Assembly (NCBI GenBank): GCA_965651255.1
Contig: CBFGRU010000004.1
Location: 1-34,403 of the forward strand
Direction of reading: 5' to 3'
Source of the DNA: CBFGRU01 sp965651255
Lineage (GTDB): Bacteria > Planctomycetota > Phycisphaerae > Phycisphaerales > SM1A02
DNA: 34,403 nucleotides
The translations under genes were made by a program, and so were the position numbers. Shown here in pieces: positions 16,347 to 24,258 of this stretch. Position 1 is the stretch's first letter; each line of letters opens with the position of its first letter. The notes under the pieces were generated by a model. The model saw nothing but the letters and a program-made list of their open reading frames with translations. It was not told where the DNA came from and did no database searches.

Positions 16347-17666
16347 TCATTTGCCGTAGGTTGATTCATCTCCACCGTTCCCATTGGGTCGGATCGGCGT
16401 AGAAACGGCGGTGAGCAACTCAATGCCCACTTTGCGCACTGTCGTGGCGGTCACATCGAGCACGGTGAATCGCGCCAGCGGCGTTTCAAACGTTTCATCC
16501 TTGGCCGGAACGCGCCCGAAGGTGGAAAGAACGTACCCCGCGATGGTGTCGTAATCTTCTTCTTCGGGCAGATCGAGCCCGAGTTCCTCATTCAGATCGT
16601 CAATGTAGTACCGACCATCAACCTCGGCGTGCAACTCATCCTGCCGCGTGAGCTGTGGATCCTCTTCATGATCCGGCTCGTGCTCATCGTGAATCTCGCC
16701 GACGATTTCCTCGAGCGCATCTTCGATGGTGACGAGTCCCGCGGTTCCGCCGTATTCATCGACAACGATCGCCATATGCACTTCACTGCGCTGGAAGTCA
16801 GCGAGCAGCTCATGGACCGGCTTGGTTTCTGGAACGATGATGGGTTTTCGCAGCAGCGGTTTGAGCTTGAAGCTCGCGGGATCCTCGCCGAGAAATCGCA
16901 GCAGGTCTTTGGCGTAAAGAATGCCGACGATGTGATCGAGATTGTGCTCAAACACCGGAATTCGCGAGTGACCTGCCTCGGCGATGAACTGGCGAATCGA
17001 CTGAAGATTGTTCGTCAGTGCAATTCCCGCGATGTCGGTCCGCGGCGTCATGATCTCCGCGACATCGGTATTGCTGAACTCAACGATGTTTTCGAGCATG
17101 GCCGCCGCTTCGGGCTGGAGCGCGCCTTCTCGCTGTGTGTCTTCAATCGAGCGAAGGAGTTCAAGCTCCGCCTCTTCTTCACGCGGTTGCGCTCCGGCGA
17201 GTCGACGCACGGCTTCATCAATGAACCAGAGGGGCTTGACGATGGGATAGCCGATGACGAAGAATGCGCGCAGAAGCCATGTACTGCGGGTGATGAGGCC
17301 GGTGCCGGCATGCCGGGCGATTGCACTCGCGATGACGGTGCTGCAGATCCAAAGGGCTGGGGCTGAAATCAACCCCGCAATGAGCAGGTCACTGAAGAAG
17401 AGTGCAAAGTTCTCGCCGATCCCGCCGATCAGTGCGACCAGAACGAACATGAAGAATGCCAGTCGCGCAACCGTTCGGAAGAGGCCGACCGTGAAGTTGA
17501 CGGCCTCCCGGTGGGCGATCAGCCAATGGCCCGCTTCTTGCTGGCCCAATTGTTCGAAGCGCTGTTCCAGTGCCGCCCGACGCGTGCGGACGATCGCAAG
17601 ATTCAAACTCGCGAGATAACTGGCAACTATCAACGTCGCAACGGCGCTCAGAACCACCCAGATCAT
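16347..17666 (-). CDS. CBS-domain transporter, HlyC/CorC (YbeX/YhdP-like) family
   Basis: A 439-aa inner-membrane protein of the DUF21-CBS-CorC_HlyC family. The first 170 or so residues are the DUF21 region with several membrane helices and a long amphipathic segment. Paired CBS domains follow (about 205-330; IMTPRTDIAGI and HSRIPVFEHNLDHIVGILYAKDLL, then VDEYGGTAGLVTIEDALEEIVG). The C-terminal CorC_HlyC domain ends near residue 425 (YDTIAGYVLSTFGRVP). Members are linked to Mg/Co efflux or tolerance, and CBS domains usually bind ATP or AMP. The start ATG 17666 overlaps the ybeY stop by 4 nt (ATGA). This ybeY-corC pair is conserved in many bacteria. Confidence 0.93.
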   Translation of the reverse strand: MIWVVLSAVATLIVASYLASLNLAIVRTRRAALEQRFEQLGQQEAGHWLIAHREAVNFTVGLFRTVARLAFFMFVLVALIGGIGENFALFFSDLLIAGLISAPALWICSTVIASAIARHAGTGLITRSTWLLRAFFVIGYPIVKPLWFIDEAVRRLAGAQPREEEAELELLRSIEDTQREGALQPEAAAMLENIVEFSNTDVAEIMTPRTDIAGIALTNNLQSIRQFIAEAGHSRIPVFEHNLDHIVGILYAKDLLRFLGEDPASFKLKPLLRKPIIVPETKPVHELLADFQRSEVHMAIVVDEYGGTAGLVTIEDALEEIVGEIHDEHEPDHEEDPQLTRQDELHAEVDGRYYIDDLNEELGLDLPEEEDYDTIAGYVLSTFGRVPAKDETFETPLARFTVLDVTATTVRKVGIELLTAVSTPIRPNGNGGDESTYGK

Positions 17667-18241
17667 CGCTCACCCCCCGGAGTCGAGCGCTTCGTCTCCC
17701 CGGAGTAGGTCGCGCCCACACCGATCAGGGTGAGAATCCGGTCCTCTTCAGCGTGCATTCGCGCGTGCGACGCCTCATCATGATCGTCATACCCGGTGCA
17801 GTGCAGGAGGCCATGCAGCGCGTACAGCAGGAGTTCCCGCTCAAGAGTGTGACCATGTTCAACGGCGCAACGCGCGGCTTCATCGGCGCAGATGACAATG
17901 GACGCCTCAATCGGGCTGGTCTCATCATCCGTCAGATCGAACGTGATGACATCTGTGGTCGATCCATCCTGCAGATGCACACGGTGAAGCCGCATCATCT
18001 CTCTGTCGCTGGTCACTCGCACCTCGACCCGGGCGACCGGGCGCGCAAGGTGCCCAAGCACGGCGATCAATTGATCGCTCAGCCAATCATGGTCGATCGT
18101 TTGTGTGATGTCGGGATCGGTCAGAATGCTGAGTTCGACCGCCGCTGCATTGAATGCAGTTGTTCGAGATGCACAACTGGGAGGTTGTTCCTCTGGCTCA
18201 GGATCGGCGGAAGGAGCGTCGGTTGTGGCAGCGTGTGGCAT
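17663..18241 (-). CDS. ybeY: Endoribonuclease YbeY (rRNA maturation factor)
   Basis: YbeY is a zinc-dependent RNase that matures the 16S rRNA 3' end and takes part in ribosome quality control. The 192-aa product has the family pattern of three zinc-binding His. HGLLHCTGYDDH contains the first two in HxxxH spacing, but the third follows six residues later rather than the usual five, because one Asp is inserted. An MHAEED stretch follows. The conserved start of the family (VELSILTDPDI) comes after a 35-residue polar N-terminal extension that is not typical. ATG 18241 has a weak ribosome site; an internal start just before VELSILT cannot be excluded. It is followed immediately by the corC-type gene. 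Confidence 0.92.
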   Translation of the reverse strand: MPHAATTDAPSADPEPEEQPPSCASRTTAFNAAAVELSILTDPDITQTIDHDWLSDQLIAVLGHLARPVARVEVRVTSDREMMRLHRVHLQDGSTTDVITFDLTDDETSPIEASIVICADEAARCAVEHGHTLERELLLYALHGLLHCTGYDDHDEASHARMHAEEDRILTLIGVGATYSGETKRSTPGGER

Positions 18242-18294
18242 GGTTCAATTGGTACCTGGCGACTGTGCCGACGATAGGCGCAGCAGAGAGTGCC

Positions 18295-18323
18295 AGCATA
18301 GGTGCTTCCCGCTCGACAGCCAA
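18295..18323 (-). promoter_or_regulatory. Putative sigma-70-type promoter for ybeY-corC
   Basis: Read on the minus strand: TTGGCT, exactly 17 bp, then TATGCT. Each hexamer matches 4 of 6 consensus bases. It would start transcription about 45 nt before the ybeY ATG, inside the 130-bp gap after the receiver-GAF gene. Seen by eye only. Confidence 0.4.
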
Positions 18324-18371
18324 GTGTTCACTATCGCCTCGTGTTCGGCATGTGTCAGGAATGGCTCCTGA

Positions 18372-19508
18372 TTACGCGGCAAGTCCGCCATAGAAGCCGT
18401 AATCGTCTTCCTCATCGACTTCATCGGCCGGCATCGGCCATTCCGGTTTCGCGCGATGATGCACCTTGAGGACGGCGCTGATCTGTCTTGCGAAGATCTC
18501 GCGCAGCAGATCGAGTGTTCCGGCGAGTTCATCCGCAAAGGGATCGCGCGCATCGCGGAACAGGAACACGATGGCCAGCGTTTCGTCATCATGACGGCAG
18601 GAGAACGCGATAAGCTGACTGCTGGCAAGGAACGACGCTTCATCGCCGAAGTAGCTTGCCAGTTCATCCGCATCGATGAAGCGAACGACTTCCGATTCAT
18701 CCGCAAGATGCGGGCAAACCTGCGTTGCCAGATGAGAGATGAACATCTCCGACTCTGATCGCGGACAGTCGTAGTTCACATAGGCGCCAAGGTCCCAGTC
18801 GTTCTCCGGGGTCGGGAGAAAAACGGCTGCATTGGTCGGCCCGGTCTTCGTCAGCAGATACTCCAGTGCAGTGCGCAGCAGGTCCTCAAGGTCCAGTTCC
18901 TGGGCCAGCAGGGTTCGGAACTCGCTGACCATCGTTGCTTCATTCACCTGATCAGCGATTTCCTTGTACGCATTGACGAGGTCATCACACAGCGTCTCGA
19001 CCTGCGCACCGATCTCATCGCGCGACAGGGAGAGGCGGCGGCAGATATCCGTGAGCCGTTCGATGCGCTCCTGGACATCGACTTCAGTGCGAGCCCGACG
19101 AATCGTGCGATCGATCGCCTGGGCCAGTTCTTCCTTCGGCGCATCGAACGCAAGGACATCGCTCACTTCCGCGCGCATCGCGCGTCGGAAGAGCGTCATT
19201 GATGGCTTGGTGGCCAGAAGCACGAGCTTGATCGCCGGAGCAGCGCTGCGCAACGCCTCGACCAGCGAGAGTGCATGGTCCACATCGTTCGCATCGACCA
19301 GTGCGACATCGCATCGCACTTGCTGCAGGAGTTCCTCCATCTGCTCGCGCGAGTCGACCGTAGACCACTTGTGCTTGGCGTCGTTGAGGATGCAGATCAC
19401 CCTTCCGCGAAGCGATTCATCCGGCAGCAAGAGCAGAGCACGGGCGCTTTGCGCGTTGCGCGGAGTTTCAACGGGAAGGGAAATGGCGTGCGGCTCCATC
19501 GGCTCCAT
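18372..19508 (-). CDS. Receiver-like plus GAF-like signalling protein
   Basis: A 378-aa soluble protein. Residues about 22-140 resemble a receiver or CpaE-type pseudo-receiver. The phosphoacceptor position is kept as Asp 72 (DVALVDAND), but the N-terminal acidic pair is reduced to one Asp (LLLLPDES) and the conserved Lys before Pro is replaced (LAFDAP). A helical linker, probably coiled coil (about 145-205), leads to a GAF-like domain (about 210-350: LDLEDLLRTALEYLLTKTGP, then NAAVFLP and LIAFSCRHDDETLAIVFLFR). The last 25 residues are acidic. ATG 19508 has GGGAG 10 nt upstream. It lies 72 bp after the HDOD-kinase gene on the same strand and likely belongs to the same signalling unit. No DNA-binding or output enzyme domain is seen. 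Confidence 0.75.
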   Translation of the reverse strand: MEPMEPHAISLPVETPRNAQSARALLLLPDESLRGRVICILNDAKHKWSTVDSREQMEELLQQVRCDVALVDANDVDHALSLVEALRSAAPAIKLVLLATKPSMTLFRRAMRAEVSDVLAFDAPKEELAQAIDRTIRRARTEVDVQERIERLTDICRRLSLSRDEIGAQVETLCDDLVNAYKEIADQVNEATMVSEFRTLLAQELDLEDLLRTALEYLLTKTGPTNAAVFLPTPENDWDLGAYVNYDCPRSESEMFISHLATQVCPHLADESEVVRFIDADELASYFGDEASFLASSQLIAFSCRHDDETLAIVFLFRDARDPFADELAGTLDLLREIFARQISAVLKVHHRAKPEWPMPADEVDEEDDYGFYGGLAA

Positions 19509-19580
19509 AGGTCGTCTGCTCCCAACTCGAATTCCTCACCACCGATCTCCGTCGGCGGCGGTGATCGAGCCGACGTCGGC

Positions 19581-21809
19581 TTACGCGGCCGACCGCTGCG
19601 GGCTGGTGCCGATGCGCCAACGCTCGAGCGCGATGGTCGCAATTGCGCCACGCGGTTTCCGATTCCTCAGTGTGATGCGGCCGTGGTTTGCTTCCACCAG
19701 CCGTCTGGCCCGTGCCAGCCCGAGACCCGGCCGACGGCCGGCGGGCTTCTCACTGAAGAACGGATCGAACGCATGACGCACGGCGTGCTCCGACAGTCCG
19801 TATCCGTCGTCGATCACCTCGATCATCAATCGGTCGTCCAGAGGGTCGATATGAACGCGGACTTCGATCAAAGATGAAGGTTGTGCTTCTGCGGCGTTGA
19901 GAATGAGTTCTCGGAGCGCCTGGCTGAGATGATCCGGATCGATCTTCACCGATGGGACGGATTCTGCAACTCGAATCTGGACCGAGAGTTGCATCGAGGC
20001 ACGGTTGCGGACTTCGCGTACAACCTGCTCGATGAGGTCGAAGAGACTGACCACTTTCGCGCTGGGCTTGGGTTCTTCCGCATAGACCTTCAGCGAGGTG
20101 ATGAGATCGCTCAGCCGGTGTGCCTGACGAACGACTTCCATCGCCATCGATTTCATCGAAGCGTTGGTGGCGCGGGTCGCGATGAGCTGCGATCGACCTG
20201 AAATCACCGTCAGCGGATTGTTCATCTCGTGGGCGGCTCCTGCCGCAAGCTCACCGAGTGAGGCCATCGTTCGCGCCCGTGACAGTTCTTCCTGCATCTC
20301 GTGGACGAGGCGATGACTCTCGGCCAGTTGCTCACTCATCTGGCGTGCATGCTCATATTCCAAGGCGATCTGCAGGGCAGCATGCCACGGCCAGCGCCAG
20401 GTCGATAAATCGATCGACTCCACCGAGCCGTTCAGCAAAATCGCCACGCGCGCGGGTGCATCTTCGTCGCCAAACAGCATGCCGCGATGTCCATTCAGCC
20501 CGGTTGCCTGTTTCAGCCATGGAGGGACCTGGTCGAGGACGCCTTCATTCGGCGCGAGCGACGATACGGATTCGGGCGCGAGCGAGCCCTCCTCGTGGCG
20601 AACGAGTCGGCCGTCTCCATCGCAGATGAAGACTTCCATCGTGGCGCTCCCACGCGGCATCAGGATGAATCCGGTGGGTTGAATCTCAAAGGCGCGGCTG
20701 GCGGTGCGCGCGATCAGACCGAAGATTCCCACCAGCGAACGTACGCGGACGGCTTCATCCAGAATGCGAATCACCGGCGGGCGACTGTCGTTCGGGTCGT
20801 GCGCCTGTGCGACCAGTGCCATGCCCGCATCACGTCGTCGGATAATCTCATTCGCGCGGTCAATTGATCGGCTGATGAGCTGCTTCTCACTCAACGAGGG
20901 CAGGCCGAGGCCGGTTGCACGGGCTTCAACTTCTTCGTGCAGCGTCGAGGCAATCTCACGTACGCGCTCGACCTTCAGTCCGAGGAAGTCGATCAGTGGT
21001 TGCGGATCTTCACCGCGGGGGCCGTGCCCGGCTGGATGCAACATCTGATCGCGGGCGATGAGATCCGCGAGGGTGATCGTGGCGATCAGTTCCTTCCGCG
21101 TGGTGGCGGGCAGCGCGGCAATAGATTGACCGTTCAGCCACACCGTCTCGACCAGTTCGACCGGGAGGCGCCAGTGCTCTGCGAGGCGTTTCCCGACGGT
21201 ATGCGTATCCATGCCGAGTACGAGGCGAGCGGCCTGATCGATGGAAACAGCGCGCGTGTCGGCTGCTTCGGCGATGCGGTCGTACGTCTTCGGAAGGAGG
21301 AAGTGCATCGCGATCTGGCCGAGGTCATGCAACAGTCCCGCCAGGAACGCTTCGCTTCGTTTTACTTTGCCGCGCAGGCACGGCTCGGCCGCCAGTTTCT
21401 CCGCAGCGGCTGCGACGGCCAACGAGTGATGCCAGTAGGCCAGACGATCGAACGCGCCGTGCGTGAGAAAACGCTCTCCTGCGCGACTCTCGCGGCCTTC
21501 GAACATCTCAAACACCTGGACGGACAGCACGGCTGCGCGCACGGTCTCGAAGCCGAGTAAAACCACCGCGCGCTTGATCGATGCGTCCCGCAGTGCAACA
21601 CCCCGGTCGGCGCGCCGGCAGAGCTGCAGCACCTTGCTGCTCAGCGCCGGGTCACTGGCAACCAGCTCAACCACATCCTGCGCATCGGTGTCGTCGGCCT
21701 CGGTCACTTCGAGCAGGCGAACCGCCACCACGCCGAGCGTGGGGAGTTCATCCACCTGCTCAAGAATCCGAGCGACACGCCGCGCCAGTTGCTGATCGTT
21801 CGCGGCCAC
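19581..21809 (-). CDS. HDOD-domain histidine kinase
   Basis: A 742-aa soluble hybrid. Residues about 8-230 form an HDOD domain (DELPTLGVVAVRLLEVTEAD, then LLGFETVRAAVL and AFLAGLLHDLGQIAMH), a degenerate HD-hydrolase relative used in signalling scaffolds. A GAF-like middle region (about 340-480) and a coiled coil (about 490-515) follow. The kinase has the H-box AAGAAHEMNNPL with phosphoacceptor His near 527, N-box ELILNAAEA (Asn near 638), G1 box DDGYGLS, F box FDPFFSEK and G2 box GLGLA. There is no membrane segment, so it senses from the cytoplasm. GTG 21809 has GGAG 6 nt upstream. It starts 12 bp after the HTH-receiver stop, its likely partner. Confidence 0.92.
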   Translation of the reverse strand: MAANDQQLARRVARILEQVDELPTLGVVAVRLLEVTEADDTDAQDVVELVASDPALSSKVLQLCRRADRGVALRDASIKRAVVLLGFETVRAAVLSVQVFEMFEGRESRAGERFLTHGAFDRLAYWHHSLAVAAAAEKLAAEPCLRGKVKRSEAFLAGLLHDLGQIAMHFLLPKTYDRIAEAADTRAVSIDQAARLVLGMDTHTVGKRLAEHWRLPVELVETVWLNGQSIAALPATTRKELIATITLADLIARDQMLHPAGHGPRGEDPQPLIDFLGLKVERVREIASTLHEEVEARATGLGLPSLSEKQLISRSIDRANEIIRRRDAGMALVAQAHDPNDSRPPVIRILDEAVRVRSLVGIFGLIARTASRAFEIQPTGFILMPRGSATMEVFICDGDGRLVRHEEGSLAPESVSSLAPNEGVLDQVPPWLKQATGLNGHRGMLFGDEDAPARVAILLNGSVESIDLSTWRWPWHAALQIALEYEHARQMSEQLAESHRLVHEMQEELSRARTMASLGELAAGAAHEMNNPLTVISGRSQLIATRATNASMKSMAMEVVRQAHRLSDLITSLKVYAEEPKPSAKVVSLFDLIEQVVREVRNRASMQLSVQIRVAESVPSVKIDPDHLSQALRELILNAAEAQPSSLIEVRVHIDPLDDRLMIEVIDDGYGLSEHAVRHAFDPFFSEKPAGRRPGLGLARARRLVEANHGRITLRNRKPRGAIATIALERWRIGTSPQRSAA

Positions 21810-21821
21810 GACCTGCTCCGT

Positions 21822-22424
21822 TCATACCTCGAGTTCGAGCAGACGTTCAATCGTCTTCATCAGCTCATCCAGTCGGAAGGGCTTCTTGATGAATTCATTG
21901 GCGCCTGATCGCAGGAGTCCTTCAATCTCGTCCCGATTGACAACACCGGAGACGATGACGATTCTCGTATCCGCCAGATCCGGCTTCTGCCGAATGCGTG
22001 AGCAGACCACATTGCCGTTGAGGTCCGGCAACATGTAATCGAGCAGAATCAGGTGCGGCTTGAACTGCTCGGTGAGAATGCCGGCGTCATAGCCGGTGGA
22101 GGCGGTCTTCACCTCGAAGCGATCATCATCGCTGAGCACTTCGGAGAAAACCTGCAGAATCTCTTTGTCGTCGTCTACGACGAGCAATCGCTTCCGCGAC
22201 CCTTCGAGAAGGTCGGTGGGAATGTCGTTGGCCTTCATGAAACGGATGAGCTCAGCGCGCGGAATCCGGCGGAACCGCGAGCCGGGCACGCGGAAGCCCT
22301 GAAGGCGTCCGGCATCAAAGCAGCGGATGATGGTCTGCTGGCTGACCTTGCAGACCTGCGCGGCTTCACCGGTCGTAAAGACCTGCTTTGCTGCTAACCC
22401 GTTGTTACTCTTGCGTTTACCCAT
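21822..22424 (-). CDS. Response regulator with N-terminal excisionase/MerR-like HTH
   Basis: A 200-aa protein with reversed domain order. Residues about 14-68 are a winged HTH of the excisionase/MerR_1-like kind (FTTGEAAQVCKVSQQTIIRC, then GRLQGFRVPGSRFRRIPRAEL). Residues about 76-198 are a full receiver: acidic DDD, phosphoacceptor Asp 129 in LLDYMLPDLNG, Ser in IVIVSGV, and the conserved Lys-Pro as FIKKPF. So the receiver should be phosphorylated, most simply by the HDOD-kinase encoded 12 bp downstream. Such HTH domains usually bind DNA repeats or act as adaptors. The chosen ATG 22424 has AAGG 8 nt upstream; a GTG three codons earlier is possible. The gene opens the signalling run, and its 245-bp upstream gap may hold the promoter. 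Confidence 0.9.
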   Translation of the reverse strand: MGKRKSNNGLAAKQVFTTGEAAQVCKVSQQTIIRCFDAGRLQGFRVPGSRFRRIPRAELIRFMKANDIPTDLLEGSRKRLLVVDDDKEILQVFSEVLSDDDRFEVKTASTGYDAGILTEQFKPHLILLDYMLPDLNGNVVCSRIRQKPDLADTRIVIVSGVVNRDEIEGLLRSGANEFIKKPFRLDELMKTIERLLELEV

Positions 22425-22537
22425 TGTTGTCACCTTGCTCCACTCCTATACGGCACGCTGGCCGCGCTCGGTTGCAGGGGTTTCGCACCTTCGCCAATTT
22501 GCCGAGTTTGTCATCGGGCCCGGCCTTGCCCCGCTTC

Positions 22538-22555
22538 ACATCCGGATGCGGATGT
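22538..22555. repeat. Perfect inverted repeat in the gap before the HTH-receiver gene
   Basis: ACATCCG and CGGATGT (7-bp arms) around GATG. It lies 114 nt upstream of the HTH-receiver start and 115 nt downstream of the tsaB stop (both genes minus strand). It could be an operator or a terminator stem; no T-run is seen. The remainder of 22434-22669 shows no gene. Confidence 0.45.
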
Positions 22556-22669
22556 CGGCCGCTCGCACCGGTCATCCCCGGCGCAGCCGTTACAGACGCG
22601 ACGGCTTTCGCCCGCTATCGGACGACGGCTGCACTTCAGGCAGGGGGTTCGAGCAGTGAACGCGCTCGG

Positions 22670-23356
22670 TCAGCGGCCCCGCTCGCGCCAGACTTTCACC
22701 GCCTCGGGCTCGCGCGGGTAGAGCGGGAGCAACTCGAGGGGATTGATGGTCTGACCGTCTGCGAGCAGTCGTTCGCCGACCAGCAGGAGGTCGCTCGGCG
22801 CGAAGGCAGGTGAGGCAATCGGAGTTCCCGACTGTTCGATACACGCGCGCAACGCGGGTGGAAGGTGCTCATCGGCGAGAACCCGGTCGATGCCGGTCAG
22901 TTCGATCGTGGTCGCGTCATGAAGACCAGGCCTGCCTGCAATCTGCCATGATTCATCCGCGCCACGATGGCAACGGGTGCACCATGCGCTCTCACGTTTG
23001 GCGGCAAGTAAGACGAGGATGGGGCCGCGCGATGAGCACGCCTCGGCGGCGACCAGCGCGCTCGGAACCGCAACCAGTGAACAGCCAATCGTTTCGGCGA
23101 GCGCCTTTGCAGTCGCGCAGGCAATTCGCAACCCGGTGAAGCCGCCCGGACCAACCGAAACGGCGACGCACGCGAGATCTGCCGGCCTCAACGCAGCGCG
23201 ACGCACCACGCGGTCAATGGCAGGCAGGAGGTCATCATCATGGCGCGACATCGGGCGGAATGATTCAGCCAGAACATCTCCCGATTTGACTCGCAGCGCA
23301 ACGCCTCCCCCGCGCTGGGACGCCTCGATCGCCAGCATGATCGTCGATGTGCTCAC
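22670..23356 (-). CDS. tsaB: tRNA threonylcarbamoyladenosine biosynthesis protein TsaB
   Basis: TsaB pairs with TsaD (and TsaE) to transfer threonylcarbamoyl to A37 of ANN-decoding tRNAs. The 228-aa product is an ASKHA-fold protein without catalytic metal ligands. Seen are the N-terminal strand MLAIEASQRGGGVAL and the family block VSVGPGGFTGLRIACATAKAL (usual form GPGSFTGLRIG), and later a PLYPREPEAVK-type C-terminus. The start GTG 23356 overlaps the upstream phosphoesterase stop (GTGA), so coupling is likely; ATG 23338 is an alternative that would trim six residues from the N-terminus. No rimI, tsaD or tsaE gene is adjacent, which is common in this kind of genome. Confidence 0.93.
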   Translation of the reverse strand: MSTSTIMLAIEASQRGGGVALRVKSGDVLAESFRPMSRHDDDLLPAIDRVVRRAALRPADLACVAVSVGPGGFTGLRIACATAKALAETIGCSLVAVPSALVAAEACSSRGPILVLLAAKRESAWCTRCHRGADESWQIAGRPGLHDATTIELTGIDRVLADEHLPPALRACIEQSGTPIASPAFAPSDLLLVGERLLADGQTINPLELLPLYPREPEAVKVWRERGR

Positions 23357-24252
23357 CGGATCGACTGCTCCGGCAGGCCGATCGCACGCAAGGGCAGAAC
23401 GCTCATCATCACCTCATCGGCGCTCGGAAGGTTCGCCAGATCGATCGGGACGACCACGCCCTGCTCATGGTCGGAGTTGAGCACGATCGCGATCGGCGAC
23501 TTCCGCTCGACACCTGCTTCGGCGTGTTCATGACCCAGAATGAAAAGTTTGATGTTCCACCGTTGCGCGAGGCGCGCAATCTGATCCTCGTTGTGTCCGC
23601 GGCCCCACACCATGAAGTAAGCGCTCCCCCGATTCGCCTCGTAGTCTGCATCGGCCAGTTGGCGATCGAAAATCGTGAAGTCAAACTTCGCCATGACATG
23701 TTCGGCCGGGAGCGAGTGTGCACACAGCAGACCCGACTCGCTTCGGAGTGCGAGCGGCATGGCGCGAATGAAACGGTTGATCGCCGCTGCAACACTCTCT
23801 GCATCCTCATGGAAGGCATAGTCGAGTCCATCCTTGAAGAGCTGAACGCCGTCCCCGGCGCCTTTGCTGACACCGCGCCCGATCATTTGCGCAAGCTCGT
23901 GATTTGCGAGCAAGGGATGAACCTGCGCGGGGAATCGCAACGCCAGATCCGCCACCCGCGCAAGCATGCGGTGCGAGATGTCCACACCATCTACCAGCCG
24001 TTCGGAGTGAATCAGCTCGTGCAGAATGACATGATGGTCAGGTGACTGGTCGAGCTTTGCGAGTGCGACGATTTTCGCGAAGTGAATCGGATTGTCGTGC
24101 AGGTCGCCAGTTGCCAGGAGGCGGCCACGTGCGGGGAGTTGAACGACGCTGCCCACTCGACGGGGCGCAGTCTGCAACGCCTCCGCCGCGCGATCGAAGA
24201 GATCGGCGGTCGCGTGCGCATCATTCAATACTCGGTTCAGAGTCACCAGCAA
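23353..24252 (-). CDS. Divergent metallophosphoesterase
   Basis: A 299-aa calcineurin-like protein with most metal motifs: GDLHDN (residues 49-54), ANHE (116-119), a CAHS motif and GHEHAEAG at the end. The second motif, usually GDxVDRG, is replaced by HELIH (78-82), so the Asp that bridges the two metals is not in its usual place. It may use His/Glu instead, or be inactive. The start is uncertain: the frame opens with TTG 24252, GTG 24246 follows, and neither has a ribosome site. The gene's 5' end abuts the GNAT remains on the other strand. Its stop overlaps tsaB (GTGA). Substrate is unknown. Confidence 0.8.
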   Translation of the reverse strand: MLVTLNRVLNDAHATADLFDRAAEALQTAPRRVGSVVQLPARGRLLATGDLHDNPIHFAKIVALAKLDQSPDHHVILHELIHSERLVDGVDISHRMLARVADLALRFPAQVHPLLANHELAQMIGRGVSKGAGDGVQLFKDGLDYAFHEDAESVAAAINRFIRAMPLALRSESGLLCAHSLPAEHVMAKFDFTIFDRQLADADYEANRGSAYFMVWGRGHNEDQIARLAQRWNIKLFILGHEHAEAGVERKSPIAIVLNSDHEQGVVVPIDLANLPSADEVMMSVLPLRAIGLPEQSIR

Positions 24253-24258
24253 GGATAG

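Noticed and set aside
23988..24021. HELIH read as a zinc metalloprotease motif
   Set aside because: It sits at the place of a phosphoesterase motif in a protein with other phosphoesterase motifs; no protease context.
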